DNA of 64,000 nucleotides from Pandoraea terrigena. Lineage in GTDB: Bacteria; Pseudomonadota; Gammaproteobacteria; Burkholderiales; Burkholderiaceae. This document shows, in pieces, positions 9,975-18,387 of the stretch (within the stretch, counting starts at the first letter, position 1; the number at the start of each line of letters is the position of its first letter). The stretch is from NCBI RefSeq assembly GCF_902459705.1, contig NZ_CABPRU010000002.1, positions 434,001-498,000 of the forward strand. The letters run 5' to 3'. A program made the position numbers and the translations under genes. A model generated the notes under the pieces. The model was not told where the DNA came from, did not search any database, and saw nothing but the letters and a program-made list of their open reading frames with translations.

Positions 9975-10259
9975 ATGACAACAAAAAAGCAGATCACGTA
10001 TATCAGTCCCGGCCAGACGGCCAAAGCGCTGGTGCTGGTCTATCTCACTTTCAGTATTCCGCTGGTACTGCTCGCCTTCCTCGCCGCGTTCCTGCGCTAC
10101 GGCGAACTGCCGGGACTCGCGTTCATTTCCGCCCTGGTCCTGAATGCCATCGTCGGTTTCGTGCTGCTCTGGATCGCGTGCCATGCGTACAACTGGGTAG
10201 CCGAGCGGTTCGGTGGGATCGAAGTCGCACTGGGCGACGTCCCCGACGAAGAATGCTGA
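9975..10259 (+). CDS. Small two-helix membrane protein, unknown
   Basis: This 94-residue protein has a polar start (MTTKKQITYISPGQTAKA) and two hydrophobic helices at about 17-43 and 52-72 separated by a short loop. It ends in an acidic tail (GDVPDEEC). It resembles small inner-membrane proteins of unknown function. In-frame ATGs also occur at 9912 and 9945; I chose 9975 because the protein then begins just before the conserved-looking segment. It stands alone between moeA and an acetyltransferase gene. Confidence 0.7.
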   Translation: MTTKKQITYISPGQTAKALVLVYLTFSIPLVLLAFLAAFLRYGELPGLAFISALVLNAIVGFVLLWIACHAYNWVAERFGGIEVALGDVPDEEC

Positions 10260-10368
10260 CCTGCACACCGGCGATGGCTTGATGCCGTGGCGCCGCGCGC
10301 ATATAACGAACGTGCCGTACCGGCGGCTCCGGCCGTCAACCCTACTGTCTCCTGATTTCCTTGCCCTC

Positions 10369-10866
10369 ATGTCCCTGACCCTGTGCGCCGCCAAGGCCGA
10401 CGACGTCGGCGCGATTTTCGGCCTGATGCGAGAACTGGCCGTTTATGAAAAGCTGCTGGATATCTTTGAAGCGACGCCGCAGAGCGTGCACGAAGCGCTG
10501 TTCGGGCCTAGCCCGGCGGCCGAGTGCCTGATGGCGAAATGGGACGGCGAGGCGGTCGGCTACGCGCTGTACTTCCACAACTTCTCGACGTTCCTCGGAC
10601 GGCGCGGCCTGTATCTCGAAGACGTCTATGTACAGCCGTCGATGCGTGGCAAGGGCGTGGGACAGGCACTCTTGCGTCAGTTGGCCGGCATCGCCGTCGA
10701 ACGGCGCTGCGGGCGCTTCGAGTGGACCGTACTCGACTGGAATCAGCCGGCCATTGATTTCTACACGTCGCAGGGCGCGACCGTGTTGCCCGACTGGCGC
10801 GTGGTACGCATGACGGGCGAGGCGCTCAAGCGGTTCGCCACGCACGGCGAAGCCCCGGTGTCCTGA
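10369..10866 (+). CDS. GNAT-family N-acetyltransferase
   Basis: A 165-residue cytoplasmic acetyltransferase of the diamine/spermidine-acetyltransferase-like branch. The acetyl-CoA loop is VQPSMRGKGVGQALL (Q/RxxGxG/A pattern) at about residues 87-101, preceded by the beta-4 strand LYLEDVYV. The C-terminal part WTVLDWNQPAIDFYTSQGA is the usual alpha-4/beta-7 region. The substrate may be an amine or amino-acid derivative but cannot be fixed. The start at 10369 gives a normal GNAT N-terminus (MSLTLCAAKADD). Confidence 0.88.
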   Translation: MSLTLCAAKADDVGAIFGLMRELAVYEKLLDIFEATPQSVHEALFGPSPAAECLMAKWDGEAVGYALYFHNFSTFLGRRGLYLEDVYVQPSMRGKGVGQALLRQLAGIAVERRCGRFEWTVLDWNQPAIDFYTSQGATVLPDWRVVRMTGEALKRFATHGEAPVS

Positions 10867-10882
10867 GCGCCGAGGGCTTTCC

Positions 10883-10954
10883 GAGCACTCTGAGCACTCT
10901 GAGCGCCGGGAGATCTGGGAAATCCGGGAGTGCTCTGAACGTTCTGAACGTCTG
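10883..10954. repeat. Degenerate 9-nt tandem array between the acetyltransferase gene and rmuC
   Basis: Eight consecutive 9-base units can be laid out, starting GAGCACTCT, GAGCACTCT, GAGCGCCGG, GAGATCTGG, GAAATCCGG, GAGTGCTCT, GAACGTTCT, GAACGTCTG. Most begin with GA and many end in CT or GG. The array fills much of the 159-base space between the convergent stop codons. No protein function is implied. Confidence 0.7.
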
Positions 10955-11025
10955 GACGGTCAAGTACATCCTGCCTGAACGAACGGCGCCCCGGGTTCCC
11001 CTGGGCGTCCATCGCCACCTGGCGC

Positions 11026-12489
11026 TCACGCCTCGTCGTCGGTCTCCATCTCCACACCAAGCAGTTCGACGGCCTGCTCACCGGGCAGCGCCTCCACGGA
11101 CTTGAGCTGACGCGCCATCGCGCGCGTGCGCACCTCGGCCTTGTCGATCGAACGGGTCACTGTCTCCAGTTGCGCCTTGGTCTTGGCGAGCACGTCACCG
11201 AATTTGGTGAACTCCGTCTTCACTGCGCCGAGTACCTGCCACACCTCGCTGGAACGACGTTCGATGGCGAGCGTGCGGAAGCCCATCTGCAGGCTGTTGA
11301 GCAATGCGGTCAACGTTGTCGGTCCCGCCACCGTCACGCGATATTCGCGTTGCAACAGGTCCGAGAGTCCCGGACGGCGCAGCACTTCGGCGTATAAACC
11401 TTCCGTCGGCAGGAACAGCAGCGCGAAATCGGTCGTGTGCGGCGGCGCGAGATACTTGTCCGCGATGGTCTTCGCTTCCAGGCGAATGCGCGACTCCAAC
11501 GCCTTCGACGCCTCCTCCACCGCCGCCGGATCGGCGCGCTCCTGTGCGTCGAGCAGACGCTCGTAATCCTCGCGCGGGAACTTGGCGTCGATGGGCAGCC
11601 AGACCGGCGTGTTGCTGTCGCCGTTCTGACCCGGCAGCGCAATCGCGAACTCCACCCGCTCGGCACTGCCCGGTTTGGTCGCCACGTTCTTGGCAAACTG
11701 CTCGGGCGTCAGCAGTTGCTCGAGCAACGCTTGCAGTTGCACTTCGCCCCAGATGCCTCGCGTCTTCACATTGGTCAGCACGCGCTTGAGATCGCCCACG
11801 CCCGCGGCGAGCGTCTGCATCTCGCCGAGGCCGCGATGCACCTGCTCCAGGCGGTCCGAGACCAGCTTGAACGACTCGCCGAGTCGCTGCTCCAGCGTGG
11901 CATGGAGCTTCTCATCGACTGTGCGGCGCATCTCTTCGAGCTTCGCCGAATTATTGACCTCGATGTCCTTGAGCTTCTGTTCGAGCGTTGCGCGCACTTC
12001 GGCGAGCCGCCGCTCGTTGCCCTCGGCCAGTTGCGTGAGCTGCTGGTGCTGTGCCTCACCGAAGCGGCGCAATGTCGACGTCTGCTCTTCGCGCATCTGC
12101 TGCCCGTTGAGCACCAGGCTCTGACGCACCGCATCGAGCTGGACGGCGTTCGTCTCGGTGAGCTTCGCCAGTTGTTGGGCAAAACCGTCGATCTGGCTGT
12201 TCTGTACCGTGGCCACGCTCGTCATTTGCGCGGCCAACGTCTGCTGGAATTGCGCCATCTGCGTGCTTTGCTCGCCGCGTCCGGCGCGCGCCGTTTCCGC
12301 GAATTCCTGGCGCAGGCCGCGCTCGCTGCGATCCACCGCCTGGAGCAAGTCGTCCCGGATGCGGCTCAGCGAGTCAACGAGCGTCTCGCGCCATGTCGCG
12401 TCGCCGCCGCGCAGCCACACCTTCACCGCAATCGCGATCATCACCAGAAAGTTCAGCGCCGCCAGCGCCACCAACCCCATCTCTACCAT
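11026..12489 (-). CDS. rmuC: RmuC-domain DNA recombination protein
   Basis: RmuC proteins are predicted nucleases that limit DNA inversion at short repeats. The 487 residues comprise one N-terminal transmembrane helix (about 3-25) and a long coiled coil (about 40-215) rich in Glu, Gln and Leu. The RmuC domain (about 220-430) includes LKRVLTNVKTRGIWGE, a Lys/Phe region with PIDAKFPREDYERLL, and FLPTEGLYAEV. The acidic tail ends in ETDDEA. The start at 12489 gives the membrane anchor at once. It may share a transcript with the dehydrogenase gene 60 bases upstream. Confidence 0.93.
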   Translation of the reverse strand: MVEMGLVALAALNFLVMIAIAVKVWLRGGDATWRETLVDSLSRIRDDLLQAVDRSERGLRQEFAETARAGRGEQSTQMAQFQQTLAAQMTSVATVQNSQIDGFAQQLAKLTETNAVQLDAVRQSLVLNGQQMREEQTSTLRRFGEAQHQQLTQLAEGNERRLAEVRATLEQKLKDIEVNNSAKLEEMRRTVDEKLHATLEQRLGESFKLVSDRLEQVHRGLGEMQTLAAGVGDLKRVLTNVKTRGIWGEVQLQALLEQLLTPEQFAKNVATKPGSAERVEFAIALPGQNGDSNTPVWLPIDAKFPREDYERLLDAQERADPAAVEEASKALESRIRLEAKTIADKYLAPPHTTDFALLFLPTEGLYAEVLRRPGLSDLLQREYRVTVAGPTTLTALLNSLQMGFRTLAIERRSSEVWQVLGAVKTEFTKFGDVLAKTKAQLETVTRSIDKAEVRTRAMARQLKSVEALPGEQAVELLGVEMETDDEA

Positions 12490-12549
12490 CGCGTTGCGAC
12501 TCCCGTTGACACGTTTTGATCCTGCCGCCTGCCAAGCTGCCTTGAGCCG

Positions 12550-13539
12550 CTACGACTGACGCGCGGCCGGATTCAGCAGACAGGGCGGTTTGCCCGCCGC
12601 CGCCCCGAATCCCAAGGCCGCAATCAGATTGTCGGCCGCCAGGCTTGCCATGCCGCGACGCGTCGCCACCGACGCACTGGCAATATGCGGCGTCAGCACG
12701 ACGTTCGACACCTTGAGCAAGTCGGGATGCACCTTCGGCTCGCCCTCGAAGACGTCGAGGCCAGCCGCCGCAACCTGACGGTTCGCGAGCGCGACTGCGA
12801 GCGCGGCATCGTCGACGATGCCGCCGCGCGCCAGATTGACCAGCGTTGCCGTCGGTTTCATAACGGCCAGCTCGGCGGCGCCGATCGTGTGATGCGTTGC
12901 GGCCGAGTAAGGCAACACGAGGATGACGTGATCCGCCGTGCGCAGCAGCGTGTCCTTGTCGACAAAGCTCGCCTTGCATGCCGCTTCCGTTGCCGCATCG
13001 AGGCGCGACCGGTTGTGATACACGACACGCATGTTGAAGCCCATCGCACGGCGCGCAATTGCCTGTCCGATACGGCCCATGCCGATGATGCCCAGCGTGC
13101 TGCCGTGTACGTCGGCGCCGAGAAACATATCGTAGGCCCACTTGTCCCAATGCCCTTCACGCAACCAACGCTCGGACTCGGTCACGCGACGCGCCGTCGC
13201 CATCAACAGCGCCCAGCCGAAGTCGGCTGTCGTCTCGTTAAGCACATCAGGGGTGTTCGTCGCCATGACGCCGGCAGCGGTCATCGCCTCGATATCGAAG
13301 TTGTTGTAGCCCACGGCCATGTTGGCCACCACACGCAGATGCGGTGCACCGGCGAGCACCGACGCATCGATGCGCTCGCTCGCCGTGGTAATCGCGCCGG
13401 CCTTGTCGGCCAGCCGCGCGCGCAATTCGTCGCTCGAATACACCGTATCGGCGTCGTTGCGCTCGACATCGAAATACTGGGCCAGACGCTCGATCACGTC
13501 CGGAAAAATGGCTCGGGCTACCAGGATCTTCGGTTTCAC
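12550..13539 (-). CDS. D-2-hydroxyacid dehydrogenase (glyoxylate / 2-ketogluconate reductase type)
   Basis: A 329-residue NAD(P)H-dependent reductase of 2-oxo acids such as glyoxylate, hydroxypyruvate or 2-ketogluconate. The nucleotide-binding motif is GIIGMGRIGQAIARRA and the following strand ends YHNRSR, whose basic residues suggest NADPH. The catalytic Arg is in NLARGGIVDD, the Glu in DVFEGEP and the His in LTPHIAS. The start is a GTG at 13539. No in-frame ATG fits the conserved beginning KPKILVARAIFPD, and the region before it does not look like protein. It lies 41 bases after the NhaD-like gene on the same strand. A glyoxylate role would suit the glycolate-oxidase genes at 21.8-25.8 kb. 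Confidence 0.9.
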   Translation of the reverse strand: MKPKILVARAIFPDVIERLAQYFDVERNDADTVYSSDELRARLADKAGAITTASERIDASVLAGAPHLRVVANMAVGYNNFDIEAMTAAGVMATNTPDVLNETTADFGWALLMATARRVTESERWLREGHWDKWAYDMFLGADVHGSTLGIIGMGRIGQAIARRAMGFNMRVVYHNRSRLDAATEAACKASFVDKDTLLRTADHVILVLPYSAATHHTIGAAELAVMKPTATLVNLARGGIVDDAALAVALANRQVAAAGLDVFEGEPKVHPDLLKVSNVVLTPHIASASVATRRGMASLAADNLIAALGFGAAAGKPPCLLNPAARQS

Positions 13540-13580
13540 CAGTCGTCTCGCAAAGGCTGACCGCGTCACAACCGCGCGGC

Positions 13581-14999
13581 TCAGAAGAATATCAGGGTCG
13601 TCAATACGAACAGCGGCAGCAGAATTGCGCCCGACCACAGCATATAGCCAAAGAAGCTCGGCATGCGAATACCGCGTTGCTCCGCGATGGCTTTCACCAT
13701 GAAGTTCGGCGCGTTCCCGACGTAAGTGTTGGCACCCATGAATACCGCGCCGGCCGAAATCGCCGCAAGCGTCGCCGCCCCCGAGGTCATCAGGGTTGCG
13801 GCGTCGCCGCCGGCCGTATTGAAGAACACCAGGTACGTCGGCGCATTATCGAGGAATGACGAGAGCAGCCCCGTCGCCCAGAAATACATGACGTTGTCCG
13901 GCGCCCCGCCCGGCCCCGTGACCAGGCGAATCACCCAACCAAGCGCTCCGGCGTCTCCTGCGCGCAGAATGGCGACTACCGGAATGATCGTCAGGAAGAT
14001 ACCGGCGAACAGCTTGGCGACCTCCTTCATCGGCTCCCAATTGAAGCTGTTGCCCTCACGCGCCGTGCGCGGCGTGATGGCCAGCGACATCAATGTCACC
14101 ACGATCAGCCCCACGTCGCGCGCGAGGTTCTGCAACGCGACATGTGTACCGAAGATATCGAGCTCGACGCCCGGCTTCCAGACTCCACTCATCAGCACGA
14201 GCCCGACGGCAGCGGCTAGCAGCACGAAGTTGCGCTTGCCCTCGAGTCGCAGCGGCACGGCATACGGCGTCGGGTCAAGCGCCTCGACGTGACGCTCCTT
14301 GTTCTGTCGGAAGTAGTACGCATCGATCAGGAAGAACAGCACCAGAAGCACCGCGCAGATGAACAGCGTCTCGGGCCAGATGTGGGCCGTCGTCCAGAAG
14401 AAGTCGACCCCTTGCAGGAAACCAAGGAAGAGCGGCGGATCGCCCAGCGGCGTCAGCGAGCCCCCGGCATTCGCCACGAGGAAGATGAAGAACACGACGA
14501 CGTGCACGTTGTGATCGCGGTTATCGTTGGCGCGGATGAGCGGGCGGATCAGCAACATCGCCGCGCCCGTCGTGCCCATGATGCTCGCCAGCACAGTGCC
14601 CAACGCCAGCAGCCCGGTGTTGAGCCAGGGCCCGCCGCGCAGGTTGCCATGCACGCAGATGCCACCAGCGGTGGTGAACAGCGCCGTGAGCAGGACGACA
14701 AACGGGATGTACTCCGCGACAATGGCGTGCACCGCGCCATACCAGGCCGCCCCCACGCCGAACACCAGCGCGAAGGGCAGCAGGAACGCCGCGGCCCAGA
14801 ACGCTGCGATCTTGCCGAAGTGGTGATGCCAGAAGGCCGGGGCCAGCAGCGGCCCGACCGCAATCGAGAGCAGCAGCCCGGCAAACGGCACGCCCCACCA
14901 GGCGACGAGCTGTGCGCCGTCCGGCCCGGCAGCAAACGCCGCAGGGCTTGCCAATGCCAGTCCTGCCGCCCCCAACGTGCCCCAAATCCCCTTGTGCAT
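13581..14999 (-). CDS. NhaD-like sodium:proton antiporter (ArsB/NhaD superfamily)
   Basis: An integral inner-membrane protein of 472 residues, beginning with a signal-like segment ending SPAAFAAG and followed by about twelve hydrophobic helices. The motif NAGGSLTPLGDPPLFLGFL (about residues 185-203) and a second half-motif FLDNAPTYLVFFN are characteristic of NhaD-type antiporters in the ion-transporter superfamily. Na+ or Li+ export against H+ is inferred from the family. The ATG at 14999 has an AGGAAT ribosome binding site; an upstream in-frame start at 15065 is less likely. Confidence 0.85.
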   Translation of the reverse strand: MHKGIWGTLGAAGLALASPAAFAAGPDGAQLVAWWGVPFAGLLLSIAVGPLLAPAFWHHHFGKIAAFWAAAFLLPFALVFGVGAAWYGAVHAIVAEYIPFVVLLTALFTTAGGICVHGNLRGGPWLNTGLLALGTVLASIMGTTGAAMLLIRPLIRANDNRDHNVHVVVFFIFLVANAGGSLTPLGDPPLFLGFLQGVDFFWTTAHIWPETLFICAVLLVLFFLIDAYYFRQNKERHVEALDPTPYAVPLRLEGKRNFVLLAAAVGLVLMSGVWKPGVELDIFGTHVALQNLARDVGLIVVTLMSLAITPRTAREGNSFNWEPMKEVAKLFAGIFLTIIPVVAILRAGDAGALGWVIRLVTGPGGAPDNVMYFWATGLLSSFLDNAPTYLVFFNTAGGDAATLMTSGAATLAAISAGAVFMGANTYVGNAPNFMVKAIAEQRGIRMPSFFGYMLWSGAILLPLFVLTTLIFF

Positions 15000-15245
15000 T
15001 GTTCTTGATTCCTGTTGATTGATCGTCGACGATTTACGAGTCGCTCTCGGCGCAGAAGTGCCCAAAGCACCGCAACCTTGGGAAATATCTCAAACCGAGG
15101 CGACACACGACCCAAAGGATCCCATACCGAAACCCATGGTCGATTCTCAAAAGCTTTCCCACCGCCGCGCATCGAGCGTCACGCCGGCGAAGGAAGTGTT
15201 TCGATGGAAACCCGCTGTCGCGGGCCGACATGCCTGCGTCGTACC

Positions 15246-15908
15246 TCAGGCGCCGTCGACGATGATGAGGTGGACGCGGTACGGGCCGTGGGCGCCCAGC
15301 ACGAGCGTCTGTTCGATATCGGCCGTACGCGACGGCCCGGCAATGAAGTTGGTGGCGCGAGAGAGTTGGCCGCGTTCGCTACGCATGAGCGCGAAACCGT
15401 CCTCGTGCCCCGCGACGATGCGCGACGCAGGCACCACCGCGAGGTGTGTCTCGGGCAGCAGGGTGGCCGACGCAAAGGTCTCCGGTCCCGACATCATCAT
15501 CAGCGCGCCGGTCTCCGCAATGGCGCAGAAGCAACCGGTGATGCCGACCAGATCGTCACCCTGCGGCTTGCGGAATTCCACGCGGCACCCCGCACTCTCC
15601 CAATCGAGCTCGCGCAATGTCGGCCAGGCCACTGCCTGGACGGTGAGGCCGTTGGCCTGCAGGTACGTCGCAGCCGCGGGCGGCACGTCGTTCATGCTCG
15701 GCACGCGTGAGATCGTGGTCGAGAGCGCCTGTGCCTTGTCGATGAACGTGGCGATGAGATCGGCTGACATGCCCGGACGCGGCCCCTGCGGATGCCGTGC
15801 CAGATAGTCCTCGGCCGCTGCCTGCTCGTTCGCGCGCGCGGCATCCGGGCGATGCTGTGCATTGCGAATGCGGGCAAAGATGCGATTGCGGGCGTCGGAG
15901 GTATCCAT
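15246..15908 (-). CDS. lutC: LUD-domain protein, LutC-like (solitary)
   Basis: A 220-residue LUD-domain protein with the typical features GITGCFCAIAETGALMMMSG (about 122-141), LLPETHLAVVP, and the C-terminal GAHGPYRVHLIIVDG. LutC acts with LutA (Cys-rich Fe-S) and LutB (Fe-S/LUD) in oxidation of L-lactate. Here neither partner lies next to it: upstream is pncB and downstream the NhaD-like gene. Either lutAB are elsewhere or this copy has another role. A TATAAT hexamer on the minus strand (16006-16011) lies about 100 bases upstream without a matching -35. The symbol is given for family membership only. Confidence 0.85.
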   Translation of the reverse strand: MDTSDARNRIFARIRNAQHRPDAARANEQAAAEDYLARHPQGPRPGMSADLIATFIDKAQALSTTISRVPSMNDVPPAAATYLQANGLTVQAVAWPTLRELDWESAGCRVEFRKPQGDDLVGITGCFCAIAETGALMMMSGPETFASATLLPETHLAVVPASRIVAGHEDGFALMRSERGQLSRATNFIAGPSRTADIEQTLVLGAHGPYRVHLIIVDGA

Positions 15909-16098
15909 GGGCTGTCCTGTGAAGCCGACGTGTCGGTCTACGGCCGACGTCGTCGCTTATCGTCTCTCGAAAGGCCGCCAGTGCAAGTCCGGCGGGCGAT
16001 GCGCAATTATAACGGCTGCCCCCCGCGGCGCGGCGCACGTTCGCACACTATCGGAATGGTCCACCCAGCCGCTCGGACAATGCCCCCGGTACCGGACG

Positions 16099-17292
16099 TC
16101 ACGCGCCGGCCGTCGGCTCCGGCGCGATCTCGAATACCTGGCGCAGATAGGCTAGATAGGCGTCGTCGTTGCACATGTTCTTGCCCGGCGAATCCGAGAG
16201 CTTCGCCACGGGCTGGCCGTTGCAGCGAACCATCTTGATGACGATCTGCAAAGGCTGGTAGCCCAGGTCATTGGTGAGGTTCGTCCCCACCCCGAAGGCG
16301 AGCTTGCAACGGTCGCGGAAACGCTCGAAAAGCTGAAGGACCTTCGGAATGTCGAGGCCGTCCGAGAAGATCATGGTCTTCGTATGCGCGTCGACGCGGT
16401 TTTCCGCGTAATGCGCCAGCAGGCGCTCGCCCCAGGCGAACGGATCGCCGGAGTCGTGACGCGCGCCGTCGAAGAGCTTGCAGAAATACATGTCGAAGTC
16501 GCGCAGAAAGGCGGACATGCCGTAGACATCCGAGAGCGCGATGCCAAGGTCGCCGCGGTATTCCTTCGCCCACGTCTCGAAGCCGAAGATCTGCGAGTCG
16601 CGCAGACGCGGGCCGAGCGCCTGACACGCCTGAAGGTACTCGTGGGCCATCGTGCCGAGCGGCGTGAGGCCGAGCTTCAACGCGTAGTACACGTTGCTCG
16701 TACCCGCGAACTGTTCGCCCAGTTGATCGCGCAGCGTGAGAATCACTTCCTCGTGCCACTCCTTCGAGAAGCGGCGTCGCGTGCCGTAATCGGCGATCTT
16801 GCAGTCGCGATAATCGGCGCGACCGGCGAGCATGCCAATCTTGTCCTTGAGCCGCTGCCGGCCTTCCTCATAGGCCGGCTTGCGTTGCGTATTGCGGAAA
16901 TACACTTCGTTGACGATGGCGAGCACCGGGATCTCGAAGAGGATCGTGTGCAGCCAAGGCCCGCGAAGGGTGATGTCGATCTCGCCGTTGCCCTTGGGCG
17001 AGGGCTGCACCGTGATGTACTTCTCGTTCAGATGGAACAGGTCGAGAAAGTCGATGAAGTCGCTCTTGATGAAGCGCATCGCGCCAAGATAACGCAGCTC
17101 GGACTCGGTAAAGCGCAGCCCGCACAGCAAGCGGATCTCATCGCGAATCTCGTCGACGTACGGCGTGAGATCCACGCCTTCGGTCCGGCACTTGAAGCGA
17201 TACTCGACCTGCGCCGCGGGAAAATGATGCAGCACCACCTGCATCATCGTGAACTTGTAGAGATCGGTATCGAGCAGCGACGTGATGATCAT
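16099..17292 (-). CDS. pncB: Nicotinate phosphoribosyltransferase
   Basis: PncB converts nicotinate and PRPP to nicotinate mononucleotide in the NAD salvage (Preiss-Handler) route, driven by ATP. The 397 residues start [18 protein letters not shown], the conserved N-terminus, and contain [16 protein letters not shown]-like ([14 protein letters not shown]), [35 protein letters not shown], and [13 protein letters not shown] with GTNLTNDLG. The GTMAHE histidine (about residue 220) fits the phosphorylated His of the family. The ATG at 17292 matches the family start, although the ribosome binding site is weak. Confidence 0.96.
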   Translation of the reverse strand: MIITSLLDTDLYKFTMMQVVLHHFPAAQVEYRFKCRTEGVDLTPYVDEIRDEIRLLCGLRFTESELRYLGAMRFIKSDFIDFLDLFHLNEKYITVQPSPKGNGEIDITLRGPWLHTILFEIPVLAIVNEVYFRNTQRKPAYEEGRQRLKDKIGMLAGRADYRDCKIADYGTRRRFSKEWHEEVILTLRDQLGEQFAGTSNVYYALKLGLTPLGTMAHEYLQACQALGPRLRDSQIFGFETWAKEYRGDLGIALSDVYGMSAFLRDFDMYFCKLFDGARHDSGDPFAWGERLLAHYAENRVDAHTKTMIFSDGLDIPKVLQLFERFRDRCKLAFGVGTNLTNDLGYQPLQIVIKMVRCNGQPVAKLSDSPGKNMCNDDAYLAYLRQVFEIAPEPTAGA

Positions 17293-17436
17293 GACGACAG
17301 ACTTCGCGAGGAATACACAACAGAAAGCAGCACACGCTGCCGATCGGCCAGGCAGCTGCGGGGCAGCGCGCAGGAAGAGCAACCATCGTACCGCAAAGCG
17401 GCGTCACGCATGACATTCGCGCCGGATGCCGGGTGT

Positions 17437-17485
17437 CGCCGCGGCAGGTGCGGGATGCGCTTCGGCTCTCGCACCTGCCGCGGCG
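17437..17485. promoter_or_regulatory. 16-bp perfect inverted repeat between pncB and fdxA
   Basis: CGCCGCGGCAGGTGCG (17437-17452) is exactly repeated in inverse orientation at 17470-17485. The two arms are separated by 17 bases that contain a small GC-TTCG-GC inner stem. No T-run follows on either strand. It ends 9 bases before a TACAAT hexamer (17494-17499), a possible fdxA -10, and 69 bases before the fdxA start. Its right arm would therefore cover the -35 region. It could be a regulator-binding site or a very stable cruciform/RNA hairpin. Confidence 0.85.
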
Positions 17486-17554
17486 GGCTGCGTTACAATA
17501 GCGGCTTTAACGGCCGTTCGAAGCCGTTTCGCGCCCTATTCTGGAGTTGTTGGC

Positions 17555-17878
17555 ATGACGCACGTTGTCACCGAAAGCTGCATTAAATGTAAATTCACCG
17601 ATTGCGTGGACGTTTGCCCCGTGGACTGCTTCCGCGAAGGCCCGAACTTCCTGTCGATCGATCCGGACGAGTGCATCGATTGCGCAGTCTGTGTGGCCGA
17701 GTGCCCCGTGAACGCCATTTATGCCGAAGAGGACGTGCCCGGCGACCAGCAAGCCTTCATTGCCCTGAATGCCGAACTGTCTCCGAACTGGCCGAGCATC
17801 ACGAAGACCAAGCCGTCCCTGCCCGATGCGGATCAGTGGAAGGACGTCACCGAAAAGCTTCACCTGCTCGAGCGCTAA
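17555..17878 (+). CDS. fdxA: 7Fe ferredoxin FdxA ([3Fe-4S][4Fe-4S])
   Basis: A 107-residue soluble electron carrier closely similar in pattern to Azotobacter ferredoxin I. The N-terminal ligands are C9, C12, C17, C21 and C25 ([19 protein letters not shown]); the second cluster motif is [16 protein letters not shown]. Spacing matches a 3Fe-4S plus 4Fe-4S protein. The ATG at 17555 follows a TGGAG ribosome binding site. The C-terminal extension ([11 protein letters not shown] to HLLER) is also family-typical. Redox partners are not evident nearby. Confidence 0.96.
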   Translation: MTHVVTESCIKCKFTDCVDVCPVDCFREGPNFLSIDPDECIDCAVCVAECPVNAIYAEEDVPGDQQAFIALNAELSPNWPSITKTKPSLPDADQWKDVTEKLHLLER

Positions 17879-17936
17879 GCCTCGGGCGTCATGGGCGGAT
17901 GTCGCGCGCCGGGCGCAGAAAAATGCGCGCCGAGTG

Positions 17937-17966
17937 TTGACAGTGCGCGAAAGCCACCCCTATAAT
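17937..17966 (+). promoter_or_regulatory. Near-consensus sigma-70 promoter of the tRNA-Asn genes
   Basis: TTGACA at 17937-17942 and TATAAT at 17961-17966 are both perfect consensus hexamers with an 18-base spacer. Transcription would start about 17973, some nine bases before the mature tRNA-Asn 5' end. Strength of this kind is typical for stable RNA genes. Confidence 0.93.
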
Positions 17967-17981
17967 CTCTTTCTCTTTTGA

Positions 17982-18057
17982 TCCCCGATAGCTCAGTTGG
18001 TAGAGCGCCGGACTGTTAATCCGTAGGTCCCTGGTTCGAGCCCAGGTCGGGGAGCCA
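17982..18057 (+). tRNA. tRNA-Asn (anticodon GTT)
   Basis: A complete 76-base cloverleaf with encoded CCA. The acceptor stem is TCCCCGA/TCGGGGA, the anticodon loop CTGTTAA carries GTT for asparagine, and the T arm is CCTGGTTCGAGCCCAGG. It directly follows a consensus promoter. Confidence 0.98.
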
Positions 18058-18074
18058 AGAATTTCGAAGCGATG

Positions 18075-18100
18075 GCCTCGCGCACGCGGGGCTTTTGTTT
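18075..18100 (+). terminator. Possible weak terminator between the two tRNA-Asn genes
   Basis: GCCTCGC and GCGGGGC pair with one G-U around GCAC, followed by TTTTGTTTT. It could end part of the transcription after the first tRNA. No separate promoter for the second tRNA is obvious, so read-through or processing is likely. Confidence 0.5.
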
Positions 18101-18143
18101 TAGTCGGTGCATCGTGACAGCGATGCGCGGCACCCAAGTTTGA

Positions 18144-18219
18144 TCCTCGATAGCTCAGTTGGTAGAGCGCCGGACTGTTAATCCGTAGGTCCCTGGTTCG
18201 AGCCCAGGTCGAGGAGCCA
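18144..18219 (+). tRNA. tRNA-Asn (anticodon GTT), second copy
   Basis: A 76-base tRNA with encoded CCA, identical to the first copy except in the acceptor stem, which is TCCTCGA/TCGAGGA. Both changed bases form a pair (C4-G69 to T4-A69 equivalent), so the fold is preserved. It is followed at once by a strong terminator. Confidence 0.98.
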
Positions 18220-18227
18220 AAACGCAG

Positions 18228-18256
18228 AAAGCCTCGCCAATCGGCGAGGCTTTTTT
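18228..18256 (+). terminator. Intrinsic terminator after the tRNA-Asn pair
   Basis: AAAGCCTCGCC and GGCGAGGCTTT pair around a four-base loop and run into TTTTTT. It ends nine bases after the second tRNA. Confidence 0.94.
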
Positions 18257-18387
18257 GTTTCCGGCGACGGCATCGCGCCGAACGCGCGCCGCCAGCCGTG
18301 CGCGCCAACAAAAACGGGGCGCCGTCTCCGGCACCCCGCTCTGTCACTTTCCGAACCACTTGCGGGTTCGCTAACCTATCAGTTCGC

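Noticed and set aside
10826-11029. Minus-strand frame encoding Leu/Phe repeats between the acetyltransferase and rmuC genes
   Set aside because: The apparent protein repeats simply follow the 9-nt DNA array and part overlaps the acetyltransferase gene.
15022-15033. Palindrome ATCGTCGACGAT upstream of the NhaD-like gene
   Set aside because: Twelve GC-rich symmetric bases containing a SalI-type core are too common in such DNA to claim an operator.
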